Positions 35,455 through 44,406 of a stretch of 64,000 nucleotides of DNA are shown here, in pieces. The notes beneath the pieces were generated by a model. It was given only the letters and a program-made list of their open reading frames with translations. It searched no databases and was not told where the DNA came from. Origin of the DNA: a virus; IMG/VR virus record IMGVR_UViG_3300034037_000036, positions 22,583-86,582 of that record. One strand, 5' to 3'. The position numbers and the translations under genes were made by a program. Position 1 is the stretch's first letter, and each line of letters begins with the position of its first letter.

Positions 35455-35817
35455 ATGGGTGTTAAAATTGTTGATAAAATAGATAAGGATTATAAAATTA
35501 TGTCAATTGGAAATGATTGTTTTTCAATTATTAAAATTAAAAGTAATTTTATAAAAAAAGATGGTGAATTAAATATTTATTATGTTAAAAATAAATTGTG
35601 GGTTTTTATCAATAATCTAATAAAAAATAAATATAATGATTATTTTAAAGATACTTTTTTTATAACTTATACATCAAAATTCAAAAATATAAATAAGAAT
35701 AAAAATCTAATAGTTTTTGAAATAAATATATTCCCTAAAAAAAATGAAAACTTTGATGAAAAAATACGTGAGTTTATTGATGATATTGACTTAAATGAGA
35801 TTATTAAATTGATATAA
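35455..35817 (+). CDS. Unknown 120-residue protein
   Basis: A lone plus-strand gene inside the minus-strand capsid block. Basic, beta-rich N-terminus (YKIMSIGNDCFSIIKI) and acidic end (IREFIDDIDLNEI). It converges directly on the coiled-coil gene at 35818. No recognised family. Confidence 0.5.
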   Translation: MGVKIVDKIDKDYKIMSIGNDCFSIIKIKSNFIKKDGELNIYYVKNKLWVFINNLIKNKYNDYFKDTFFITYTSKFKNINKNKNLIVFEINIFPKKNENFDEKIREFIDDIDLNEIIKLI

Positions 35818-36180
35818 TTATTCCCCCATCTTTTTCCAAAAGATTAAAAACCCCATAATAGCTTGTATTATAGACCATATAGTAATAGCTTTAACTTTAA
35901 AAGTTTTTAACGAATCAATTTCATTATATAAATGATCGATTTCTTCTTTATTTAATAATGGTTCAACTTCATTTTTCCATTTCTTTATTGATTTTAAATC
36001 ATCAATGGAAATTACCTCATCCAAATTATCCTTCCACTTGGTTATTGAATCCAACACAACAATACTTTTATCAATTCTATTAATATTTTCATACAAATAA
36101 TCTAACTTATTATTTATGTCTTTTTGCGTTTCTCTAATCTCATCCAATCTATGTATGATAATGTCTATATTTGAACTCAT
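35818..36180 (-). CDS. Coiled-coil protein with C-terminal membrane segment
   Basis: 120 residues: a long helical coil (about 5-90) then one hydrophobic segment near the C-terminus (ITIWSIIQAIMGFLIFW) and a short charged tail. The layout resembles small membrane-anchored lysis accessory proteins of the XhlA type, though the sequence match is not established. Start overlaps the preceding stop by 4 bases (ATGA). Confidence 0.55.
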   Translation of the reverse strand: MSSNIDIIIHRLDEIRETQKDINNKLDYLYENINRIDKSIVVLDSITKWKDNLDEVISIDDLKSIKKWKNEVEPLLNKEEIDHLYNEIDSLKTFKVKAITIWSIIQAIMGFLIFWKKMGE

Positions 36181-36962
36181 TTTAAGCTATTTTTTAATGA
36201 TATTAAATTTATCGCAGTTTGATTAAATGTATCTTCATAAAATTCACTATTTTCAATAACCTCATTTGCCTCTTTTAGTAGATTAAGAAGTTCACCATCA
36301 TTTTCATTATTTTTGTAATTTTCTTCAATCAATTTCTTACAATCACTTTTTAATTCTTCTAAAAAATTTATTTTTTTATTTGTATCGTTTTCAATAATTA
36401 TTGATAATAACTTTTTTTCTTCTTCATTTAAATCACGATATTTTTCATTAAATTTTTTAGTCGCTATTTTTAAAAATGCAGTTGTTGGAATAATATCAGT
36501 TTCTTCAGCAATTACATTTTTATCTGTATCATTAGTTAAAACTTCTTCACAAATATTGTTTATACATTCAATTAATAATTTTTTATTATTTTTGTTTATC
36601 GTATAATTTTTTATATTTTCAAATAAAATATCTTCACTTAAATCAGATTCTATGTCAATTTTATTTTCGATTAAAAAAGTTTTCAATTTTTCAATTGAAT
36701 TATCAAAATCACTTTCACTATACCCATTCAATTCTGAAAGATTCATATTCACATATTCAATAAGCAATGGTTTTTCTTTAAACTTATTATTTTCAATAGC
36801 ATGATATACTTTTATTAATTTTTTTAATTTTTTATCTTCAGTAATGAGTTTTATATATTTTTTTAGTAATTTTTTACCTTCTTCTTTTGATTTTAAAGTT
36901 CTTTTAAGAATTTCAGTAACTATGCTATCTTTTATATTTTTAAAATTGTTTGTTAATGACAT
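36177..36962 (-). CDS. Unknown helical protein, 261 residues
   Basis: Almost all-helical, charged protein next to the portal gene. It contains KLITEDKKLKK near residue 40, the I/L-x-T-E pattern seen in head proteins. No enzyme motif or membrane segment. Its location between portal and protease suggests a prohead core component, but I cannot assign it. Confidence 0.5.
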   Translation of the reverse strand: MSLTNNFKNIKDSIVTEILKRTLKSKEEGKKLLKKYIKLITEDKKLKKLIKVYHAIENNKFKEKPLLIEYVNMNLSELNGYSESDFDNSIEKLKTFLIENKIDIESDLSEDILFENIKNYTINKNNKKLLIECINNICEEVLTNDTDKNVIAEETDIIPTTAFLKIATKKFNEKYRDLNEEEKKLLSIIIENDTNKKINFLEELKSDCKKLIEENYKNNENDGELLNLLKEANEVIENSEFYEDTFNQTAINLISLKNSLK

Positions 36963-37063
36963 ATTATTAGTTTTTATTTTTTATTATTTCTAACATGAAT
37001 CTGTAATACCTTACACTTTTAAATATCGGGAAAAAAAGAAAAAAGGTTAAGTTTTGATAGTAT

Positions 37064-38866
37064 TTATTGGTTGTCTTTTGTTAATATATCATTAATTTCT
37101 TTAATTATCCCATCAATGCTTTCATTTATAATAAATTCTTTTGAATATGGTTTTGTATTTGTAATTATTGTTTTATTTTTTAATTTTTCATAGGATTCTT
37201 CAACATTTTCTTCATTGGTTTCAACATTTTCTTCACTTCCAATTTCCTCAAAAGCATTTCCAACAGATGGTGTTCCTCCCATACCTCCAATTTCCTCATT
37301 ATTTTCTTCTTCACCATTTTCTGCATTACCATAATCTGGATTACCATATAATTTATCTACTTCATCAAATAGTCCACTATTTTTAATAACATTTGATGTA
37401 TTTTTAATTTCGTTACTTGCAGCAGCTTCAAGTCTTTGTTGCAAGAAATCCAATTTTATATCACTTTCATTCCATCCAAGAATTAGTTCTTTGGCTTTAG
37501 TCATACTCATTGGAGCAAATCCATTACCAATATCCCTTGTAGCATCATGGAACAATTGTATTTTTTGTTGCATTTGTTCCACCTTCAACATTTCAGCTTG
37601 GTTTGATGGATTGTTTAAGGTTAATGTGAAATTGGTTAATTCATCTTCAAAACCAAGTATCAATAAATGTGTTATTGCAATTTGATTAAGACCTCTTAAT
37701 ATTGATTGCTGTATTCTATTTACAGTTCTTGAAAATCTAATATCTTTCAATGCTAAATTTTTACCCTCACCAACAGCTTCCTCAAACCCAATAAATTCTT
37801 TTGGTATTCTTAAACTTGATAATAATTTCTTTTGTAAATATTCAATATCAGCAATATCGGATAGGTTTTGTGCGCCAGGTAAAACTTCTATAGGACTTGG
37901 TGCATTTTCGTCTCTAACAGGAATAAAAATATCTTGGTCATTTGCTAATTGATTATATCTTAAATCAATTTGACCAGTTTTAGGGTCTATGATGGGACTT
38001 CTTTTAAATCTATTAGCAATTTCATTTACATAAGAATATACATCTTCATCATCAATATTACCAACATATATTTTATAAATTCTTCTTTCTGCTGCTCTTG
38101 TTACTCTATATATTAACATTGCATCTTCTGCTAAAACAAGTTGCTTCCAAATTCTTCTTGATTTTTCTAATATTGAAGTTCCGTATGGTAATCTTCTGTC
38201 ATCTCCTAATAATCTAAAATGTATGACTTGCCAGGGTTTAAATGTTATATTATTTGATCTCCATACAAATTCAACCTTTTGTTCTTTAAGAGTTCCATCA
38301 TCATTAATTTGTTTCTTTAAATTACCCTCTCTTCTTTCAATTTCAATGTTTGGTAATTGTCTTGCACCAATAATCCCATTTTTATTGTTTATATTTAATA
38401 AAATAAAATTATCACCATACTTACACAAATTTCTTACCCACATTGGTAATACACTGTGTAAATCTAATCTGTTGTAAAATAAATCTTCAAGAATTTTTAC
38501 AATTCTTTTTGATTTTGAATATATATTTAGCATTTTACCATTTGAATCTACAGTTGTACTTTCTTCCATAAAAATATCTAATGCTGCAGATATTTCAGGG
38601 TAAAATTCCATAGATTCAAAATCAGAATATGCTGCTAATCTTGTAGTCTCATAATTGACACTATTTCTATAAACTTCATTTTCAACTTTAACCCATAAAC
38701 TGTTTAAGAATTTTTGTTGTTGTTTTTCAAGTTTAATTCTATTATATTCATCTATATTTTTAGCTATATATTCCTTTCTATCTGATAAGTCAATAAATCT
38801 AGATATATTACCAACATTAGTATTAAATTGTTCAGATAATTTTTGAAAAACAGTTTTTTTTGACAT
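37064..38866 (-). CDS. 20: Portal vertex protein (gp20-like)
   Basis: 600 residues. Family blocks: YPEISAALDIFMEESTT, LCKYGDNFILLNIN, WQVIHFRLLGDDRRLPYGTS, ILEKSRRIWKQLVLAEDAML, IYRVTRAAERRIYKIYVGNI, and DIADIEYLQKKLLSSLRIPK with a following FIGFEE. It forms the dodecameric ring through which DNA is packaged and ejected. The C-terminal 110 residues are a low-complexity acidic extension (NAENGEEENNEEIGG) that may be trimmed. Sits just downstream of the terminase. Confidence 0.95.
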   Translation of the reverse strand: MSKKTVFQKLSEQFNTNVGNISRFIDLSDRKEYIAKNIDEYNRIKLEKQQQKFLNSLWVKVENEVYRNSVNYETTRLAAYSDFESMEFYPEISAALDIFMEESTTVDSNGKMLNIYSKSKRIVKILEDLFYNRLDLHSVLPMWVRNLCKYGDNFILLNINNKNGIIGARQLPNIEIERREGNLKKQINDDGTLKEQKVEFVWRSNNITFKPWQVIHFRLLGDDRRLPYGTSILEKSRRIWKQLVLAEDAMLIYRVTRAAERRIYKIYVGNIDDEDVYSYVNEIANRFKRSPIIDPKTGQIDLRYNQLANDQDIFIPVRDENAPSPIEVLPGAQNLSDIADIEYLQKKLLSSLRIPKEFIGFEEAVGEGKNLALKDIRFSRTVNRIQQSILRGLNQIAITHLLILGFEDELTNFTLTLNNPSNQAEMLKVEQMQQKIQLFHDATRDIGNGFAPMSMTKAKELILGWNESDIKLDFLQQRLEAAASNEIKNTSNVIKNSGLFDEVDKLYGNPDYGNAENGEEENNEEIGGMGGTPSVGNAFEEIGSEENVETNEENVEESYEKLKNKTIITNTKPYSKEFIINESIDGIIKEINDILTKDNQ

Positions 38867-38887
38867 TTAAAATAAATTTATGTTTAA

Positions 38888-39121
38888 TTATTCAACATAA
38901 TCACATTCAACATATGCAAGTCTATATTTTTTATTTTTCTTTTCGTCATAATGTATTTCATAAACATAATCAACAAAATAATCTTCACCAAGCGGATTTG
39001 AAGCTGTAGCGTTACAAAATTGTTTTACAATAGTATCATCATCACTAACTTTTGGGTTTAGTGTTGTGGTTGGTGTCCATTTTAAACCACCAATTTTAGA
39101 ATAGAAAAATTTTTTGCTCAT
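38888..39121 (-). CDS. Small protein between terminase and portal, 77 residues
   Basis: MSKKFFYSKIGGLKWTPTT start, acidic beta-rich end (YRLAYVECDYVE). ATGA overlap with the terminase stop means tight co-translation with it. Function unknown; a packaging or neck accessory role is inferred from position only. Confidence 0.55.
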   Translation of the reverse strand: MSKKFFYSKIGGLKWTPTTTLNPKVSDDDTIVKQFCNATASNPLGEDYFVDYVYEIHYDEKKNKKYRLAYVECDYVE

Positions 39122-42100
39122 TTTTTAAAGTTTTTTCCGAATAACCAAATATAATCATCATTTTGGTTATTGTTATTATTATTAATAAACCAATCAGTTT
39201 TGTTAGGTCTTTTATTATAAATATTCTGTTTAAGATCTTTTCCCGAAACCCATGCATTAATCATTGCTTTTGTCATATTTTTTGATTTTTCCAATTCTTT
39301 AAAAGACCTTTCAAGAACCCATAAAGCCATTGCCGAAGCCATTATTAAATCATCATTTTTTCCTGGCTTATGATCTGGTCTCCCCTTATTATTATATACA
39401 AATGTTTTTAATTCATTTACTAATCTTATTGACCTTATTTTAAATTCATTATTTCTTAACATATATTCAAAATGTGAAATCATTTGAAGTCTAACACCAG
39501 AAGCATTAAATCCTGGTATTTTCCCATCTTTTGAATGTATATTTAATTTTTTATTTAATGAATTTCCAATACTTTTATCATAATATAATTTATCATATCC
39601 TTTATTTAATAATTGTAATATTGTTGAAACACCAATACCACCAGCAATATCAATAACTGTAAATGCATTATATAGATTCCCATATTCTTCTATTATTTCT
39701 GCAAATTCATCTGGCAAACATTTTCCTTGATATTCCATAACTTGCTCCATCTCATCAGTATCAATAACAACAATTGTTGAATAATCTTTACCATCACCTC
39801 TTGCCACATCGCAATTATGTGTGGTTATATGATGACAAATATAAGTATGAGTATCACATTCAAAATTATATACAACACCAGAATATTTGGTGGTATCTAT
39901 GTTAGATATGGTAAATAATATATAATCATTATTTTCAATGAATTTTTTTTGAATGTTGTTTGGTTCTTTAATTAAATCTGCTGTAATAATATTATCATTA
40001 ACATTTATTTCTTTTAATATTTCATTTAATAATTTATAGCTATAATAGTTATCTAATTTTAGATAAATAATATTTAGGTTATGTATTGGATTATATAATA
40101 ATTGGGACATTTCTGAAAAAACTCCCAATGATAATAAAATATTTTGAATTGATTCCAATATCTCAATATCATAATGTACAAATAATATTTCTAACACTTC
40201 TTCATTAAAAATATTATATTCCCCACAGCCATCAAAAAATCCTTTTATTATATGTTTTTTAAAATTTAAATCAAGATGTTTTATTTCTTCCGATATTATT
40301 TTATTATTTTCATTATAAAATACTTTATTGAAAAATTTATATAATATATCATCATTTATTTCTATTTTAATTGTATTACTACAAAAATCTATTTTTAAAT
40401 CTATATTTAATTTATTGGCAATATTATTTTTTATATTTTCTAATATACGTTTTTGTTTATCATGTAATACTATAGTAATATTATCATTTAAAGCCGTTCC
40501 TTTTGCAATAAACACACCAACAAACCACCAAAATATTTCATCTTTAAAAATATATTCTTTATCTTCGTCTATAAAATCTTTAATAATAGTATTAATATCA
40601 ATAATATTTTTTTTATATACATTTGGGAATTTTATTATATCACCAACATTTACATTTTCACATTTTACGTATTCAAAATTATCCCCACCATCTTTTGAAA
40701 CCAATATCGGATGTTCTTTTGTGAATTTTGTTGTTCGTAAAGTGTGAGATAATTTTATTTCATATAAAGGTTCATCTTTTACCTCATATATTTGTTTATT
40801 GATAATATTAACATATTCACCATTTTCATTTATCAGTTTAAAATTATTATCAATATCTTCAATGTTTTTTAATCCTTTATTTGTTAAAACTTTTTCTCCT
40901 GGTGGTAAACATCCCATTATATATTTATGATCGTTTTGTGGATATTTCCATATATAAAACTCATCATTTTCCCCACCAATCCATTCTGGTTCTTTAACAT
41001 TGGTTTTTTCATGCATCATTATAACATCATCAGATATTACATTTCCACCAGAACCAATAAAAGAAACATCCAATTCTTGTGCAATCATTCTTTTGTTACC
41101 ATTTAAAGCATCACACATTTCAATATACCAATCAGATATTGGTTTCCACCCATCCTCAATTCTTTTGTTATAAGATTCAATTGTAAAGTCTTTTTCATAT
41201 TCAACTATTTCATCAAACCCACCATCATCTAATGGTATTTTCTTTACCCATCTTAAATTTTTATTATATCTTGGATCTTCATACCATCTTAATTCAATAA
41301 CATTAAACCCGTTCTTTTTTTCTTTTGCTTGTATATATGTTTCATAATATAATGGGTCTTGACCATTTGGGGTTTGGTGTCCCAATATACCATTATAAAT
41401 TATTGAATGACACCAAAAATCTTCACTATGGGGTAGTGAAAAATCATATGTATAATTTTCAGATGATTTTATTGATATAATTTTATCCCAATATATATTT
41501 TCAGATATTATAGATAAAATATCAAAATCAACATCAGTAAATTCAAATGGTTTTTCTTTTAATAGTTTATGTTTTAAAATTATTAAATCTTCTCTATTTA
41601 TTTCGTTTTTGTATTTATTAATAATTTCAGACGCTTTTAATTTAGTTTCTGAATACTCAACACATCTATTTTTTATTGATACAACCCAATTCATTAAATT
41701 AGGTATATTATCTTCAGAATGATAATCGTAATCAAAATTAAAATTTGATGGGAATACCAATCTGTTGAACAATGAATAAACTACATTAAGAAATTTACCA
41801 GTAATTGATAATTTATAAGTTATTGAAGTATTTTCAAAATCATTATCAATAAATTTTGTTATTTTAGATAAAACACCAAGATTATTTAATAACATTGAAA
41901 TTTGTCTTAGTAAAAATAAAGATTCTGATTCCAAATACAATTCACCATTTTTATATTTTGAACCAGTAAAAATACCTTCCAGAAGTCCAATTGTAGCTTT
42001 TTTTGAAAGAGACATCAATTTTTTTGGTAATACAATTTCGGAAACATCGCAATTTATCTCAATACCTATGGATTTTATTAACCTTAAAAAAGAATCCTCA

Positions 42101-44133
42101 GATATATTTATTCGTTTTAACGCATTTTTTACTTTTGATGATAATAGTTTCCTACCAATAGTATATTTGTTTGAAATTATATAACCAATAATAACAGATA
42201 TTTTATCATCAATGGATGTTATTTTATCACCATTTTTATAAGTTATATCATCAATAGTTAAGTCATCGTTCCCCCATATATTCATTCCATACTGTATAGC
42301 TACACGATCACCAACTCTTAAATTTTTTAATTTTGTCCATTTAAAACCTTCCCCATTTATATAAGTAAACAATTTATGGTTTAAAGAACCTTCAATCCAA
42401 GAATATTCTGTTAATATTTTTTTAGTTTCAACATATCCATTATTTTTAAATAAATTTCCTTTTCTTAATTTATCTTTTCCAAGAACATTGTATTCATCAA
42501 TTTCATAACCACCAATTTTATCTTCATCTATAAAATCATATACATTTCTTAATCCCTTGTCAGTAAAAACAAACGTATCTTTTGTTACACATGATATTAA
42601 TGTGGCTCTACCACCAGTATTGTGTGAAATAAAACCATTACTAATAAATGAATTTGTTTTAGGTACATGTAAATCATAAGTTACATCTTCATAAGTTTCT
42701 ATTGATACTATTTTATCAAAATAATATGATATGTTGGGATATTGGGCAATTTCTGCAATAAAATCATTATATATCATTATATAATTGTTGCCAATTTTAG
42801 GAATGTAACCTAAATTGAGTAATAAAACACCTAAATCATTTAACACCTTACTATTGTTACAGAAATATTTTATATTATCATTTTTTCCTCTTGCAATTGG
42901 ATATATAAAATTTTCAACTACTATCTTTGGAGAAGTCAATATTTTTCTTGGGAAAACATTGTCTTTATCAGGCATTATATCATTTACAAATGAAATAAAA
43001 TCTTTACTATCAATAATTAAATTATCATTTTCATAATAAAAATTAACTAATAAAGTATTTAATGTTTTTTCTATTTTTTCAGAATCATATATAAATTCTT
43101 TTTTTATTGATATTTTATCTGAAACTTCGCCAAAAAAGAAAATTAAACCCAATATTCTACATAGTTGTTCATCTTGGGATAAATTTAACGGTAAATTTAT
43201 ATCAAAATAATCACCAATGATTTCATCATTTTTTCCAAACATTTGTTGAGAAAATGTTATTAAAGGAGAATCACCCACCTTTAAATCACACATTTTTACC
43301 CATTTATTTTCATCATCCCCACCAATTAATATTGGATGTTTCCAACTACCTTCAAGAGTTAATCCTAACCTTGTTTTTATTTTATATACTGTTGATTTTT
43401 CTGATACAAATGTTTTGGTAACATCTTCTAAATATCCTGAATAATTACATACTTTAAATTTGTTTTTTAATTCAGAAAATCCAACTGTTTCTTTTTCTTC
43501 CAGCAAATCATACAATTCAACCAAACCATTTTCAGTTAATATTAAAGTATCTTTTTTTAAACAACCTAACGACATTAATGCAGCACTAAATACTTCAACA
43601 CCATTATCAATAAAAGCCGCCTCATCCATAACAAGATAAGTTGGTGTATATCCCCTAAGCGCATCTTTTGAAGTTGCAACGGCTTTTGCACGGGAACCAT
43701 TTGGTAACAACAATTCTTTTTTTGATTCTCTAATAAAAATATTTAATGTGCTATTGATATAATATTCGTATCCCCATACCCATCTTGGCATTTGTGATAA
43801 GAAGTCTTTAACTTTTGCAAGAAATTCTTGTGCCATATCCTGCTTATTTGCAAGAATAAGTATAGCTTCAGGACTATTTTTATCGGCAAAAGCAATTTTA
43901 ACGGCAAGATATGCTGCTGTAACAGTAGATACACCCGCTTGTCTTGGTTTTGCAATGATATTTAATCTATGATCTTCATATGCTTTAATAATGTCTTTTT
44001 GTTTTGGAAATAATTTGAATTGAACAAATTTATCTTGTGTTTTATCAAATGTTTCTAAATACGTTTCAATTGCATATATTGGGTCAATTAAACATTTTGC
44101 ATATTCTTTTATTATTTCATCTCTAGATAACAT
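39118..44133 (-). CDS. terL: Terminase large subunit with three inteins
   Basis: 1671-residue precursor. The spliced extein is 584 residues, close to T4 gp17 (610). ATPase: Walker A KPRQAGVST (62-70), Walker B VMDEAAF (168-174), motif III region TGGRATLIS-TPNG. Nuclease: DVARGDGKDYSTIVVID with the first catalytic Asp, VIDIAGGIG, and KNDDLIMASAMALWV with late acidic residues. Inteins occupy residues 191-505, 515-920 and 1075-1440. The first two are only nine residues apart and flank the ATPase motif III; the third sits next to the nuclease Asp. Intein DNA is 3261 of 5016 bases. The frame is intact, so all three must splice for packaging to occur. Confidence 0.95.
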   Translation of the reverse strand: MLSRDEIIKEYAKCLIDPIYAIETYLETFDKTQDKFVQFKLFPKQKDIIKAYEDHRLNIIAKPRQAGVSTVTAAYLAVKIAFADKNSPEAILILANKQDMAQEFLAKVKDFLSQMPRWVWGYEYYINSTLNIFIRESKKELLLPNGSRAKAVATSKDALRGYTPTYLVMDEAAFIDNGVEVFSAALMSLGCLKKDTLILTENGLVELYDLLEEKETVGFSELKNKFKVCNYSGYLEDVTKTFVSEKSTVYKIKTRLGLTLEGSWKHPILIGGDDENKWVKMCDLKVGDSPLITFSQQMFGKNDEIIGDYFDINLPLNLSQDEQLCRILGLIFFFGEVSDKISIKKEFIYDSEKIEKTLNTLLVNFYYENDNLIIDSKDFISFVNDIMPDKDNVFPRKILTSPKIVVENFIYPIARGKNDNIKYFCNNSKVLNDLGVLLLNLGYIPKIGNNYIMIYNDFIAEIAQYPNISYYFDKIVSIETYEDVTYDLHVPKTNSFISNGFISHNTGGRATLISCVTKDTFVFTDKGLRNVYDFIDEDKIGGYEIDEYNVLGKDKLRKGNLFKNNGYVETKKILTEYSWIEGSLNHKLFTYINGEGFKWTKLKNLRVGDRVAIQYGMNIWGNDDLTIDDITYKNGDKITSIDDKISVIIGYIISNKYTIGRKLLSSKVKNALKRINISEDSFLRLIKSIGIEINCDVSEIVLPKKLMSLSKKATIGLLEGIFTGSKYKNGELYLESESLFLLRQISMLLNNLGVLSKITKFIDNDFENTSITYKLSITGKFLNVVYSLFNRLVFPSNFNFDYDYHSEDNIPNLMNWVVSIKNRCVEYSETKLKASEIINKYKNEINREDLIILKHKLLKEKPFEFTDVDFDILSIISENIYWDKIISIKSSENYTYDFSLPHSEDFWCHSIIYNGILGHQTPNGQDPLYYETYIQAKEKKNGFNVIELRWYEDPRYNKNLRWVKKIPLDDGGFDEIVEYEKDFTIESYNKRIEDGWKPISDWYIEMCDALNGNKRMIAQELDVSFIGSGGNVISDDVIMMHEKTNVKEPEWIGGENDEFYIWKYPQNDHKYIMGCLPPGEKVLTNKGLKNIEDIDNNFKLINENGEYVNIINKQIYEVKDEPLYEIKLSHTLRTTKFTKEHPILVSKDGGDNFEYVKCENVNVGDIIKFPNVYKKNIIDINTIIKDFIDEDKEYIFKDEIFWWFVGVFIAKGTALNDNITIVLHDKQKRILENIKNNIANKLNIDLKIDFCSNTIKIEINDDILYKFFNKVFYNENNKIISEEIKHLDLNFKKHIIKGFFDGCGEYNIFNEEVLEILFVHYDIEILESIQNILLSLGVFSEMSQLLYNPIHNLNIIYLKLDNYYSYKLLNEILKEINVNDNIITADLIKEPNNIQKKFIENNDYILFTISNIDTTKYSGVVYNFECDTHTYICHHITTHNCDVARGDGKDYSTIVVIDTDEMEQVMEYQGKCLPDEFAEIIEEYGNLYNAFTVIDIAGGIGVSTILQLLNKGYDKLYYDKSIGNSLNKKLNIHSKDGKIPGFNASGVRLQMISHFEYMLRNNEFKIRSIRLVNELKTFVYNNKGRPDHKPGKNDDLIMASAMALWVLERSFKELEKSKNMTKAMINAWVSGKDLKQNIYNKRPNKTDWFINNNNNNQNDDYIWLFGKNFKK
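39814..40911 (-). other. TerL intein 3 (366 residues)
   Basis: Cys1 after YIMG (codon 40911-40909), final His-Asn before Cys of CDVARGDG (Asn codon 39816-39814). Block A: CLPPGEKVLTNKGLKNIEDI. Block B: TTKFTKEHPILV. C-terminal: YNFECDTHTYICHH and ITTHN. First endonuclease block FVGVFIAKGTA has Lys in place of the acidic residue; the second, IIKGFFDGCGEY, keeps its Asp. Confidence 0.92.
41374..42591 (-). other. TerL intein 2 (406 residues)
   Basis: Cys1 after RATLIS (codon 42591-42589), final His-Gln before Thr of TPNGQDP (Gln codon 41376-41374). A Gln C-terminus is a known intein variant. Block A: CVTKDTFVFTDKGLRNVYDF. Block B: WIEGSLNHKLFTY. C-terminal: YDFSLPHSEDFWCHSII and GILGHQ. Endonuclease blocks are traceable but divergent (IIGYIISNKYT; LLEGIFTGSKY). 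Confidence 0.92.
42619..43563 (-). other. TerL intein 1 (315 residues)
   Basis: Cys1 after SLG (codon 43563-43561), final His-Asn before Thr of TGGRATLIS (Asn codon 42621-42619). Block A: CLKKDTLILTENGLVELYDL. Block B-like: GLTLEGSWKHPILI. C-terminal blocks: YDLHVPKTNSFI and GFISHN. The endonuclease region is decayed: ILGLIFFFGEVS is visible, but the second acidic block reads FIYPIARGKND. Confidence 0.92.
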
Positions 44134-44293
44134 TATAGTAATTATTTATTTAATCAAAAAATGCTATTATTAAAACCACCATACATAATTAAATATAATG
44201 ATTGTGGCTTTAATGTTAATTTAAAATTTAATCTTATTGACTGTTTTAAATGTTAGTTAAAACAATATCATGATGATATTTTCATAAATATTT

Positions 44294-44343
44294 CGGCAAG
44301 GAAACCCATTGGTCAGCTCTGCTGCCGATGGGAGGAATTGCCG
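44294..44343 (+). repeat. Nested hairpin upstream of TnpB (IS200/IS605-type end)
   Basis: Pairings from outside in: CGGCAA / TTGCCG, CCCAT / ATGGG, then CAGC / GCTG with loop TCT. GC-rich in an AT-rich setting. It resembles the subterminal hairpins of IS200/IS605 elements and shares the CCCAT..CAGC-TyT-GCTG..GGG core with the hairpin at 57048. It could be the left end of the stand-alone TnpB element or a leftover right end. Confidence 0.65.
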
Positions 44344-44394
44344 CTCCGTAATTAAATTATTTAACAAAATTAGTAATTATAAGAAAATTATTTG

Positions 44395-44403
44395 TATATT
44401 TGC
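44395..44403 (+). promoter_or_regulatory. Bacteroidota-type -7 box directly at the TnpB start
   Basis: TATATTTGC fits TAnnTTTG. The GTG start lies at 44407, so the transcript would have almost no leader. No TTTG at the -33 position. Confidence 0.5.
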
Positions 44404-44406
44404 ATT

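Noticed and set aside
39118-44133. Group I introns rather than inteins in the terminase gene
   Set aside because: The inserted segments stay in frame without stops and carry protein splicing blocks with Cys at the start and HN or HQ at the end.
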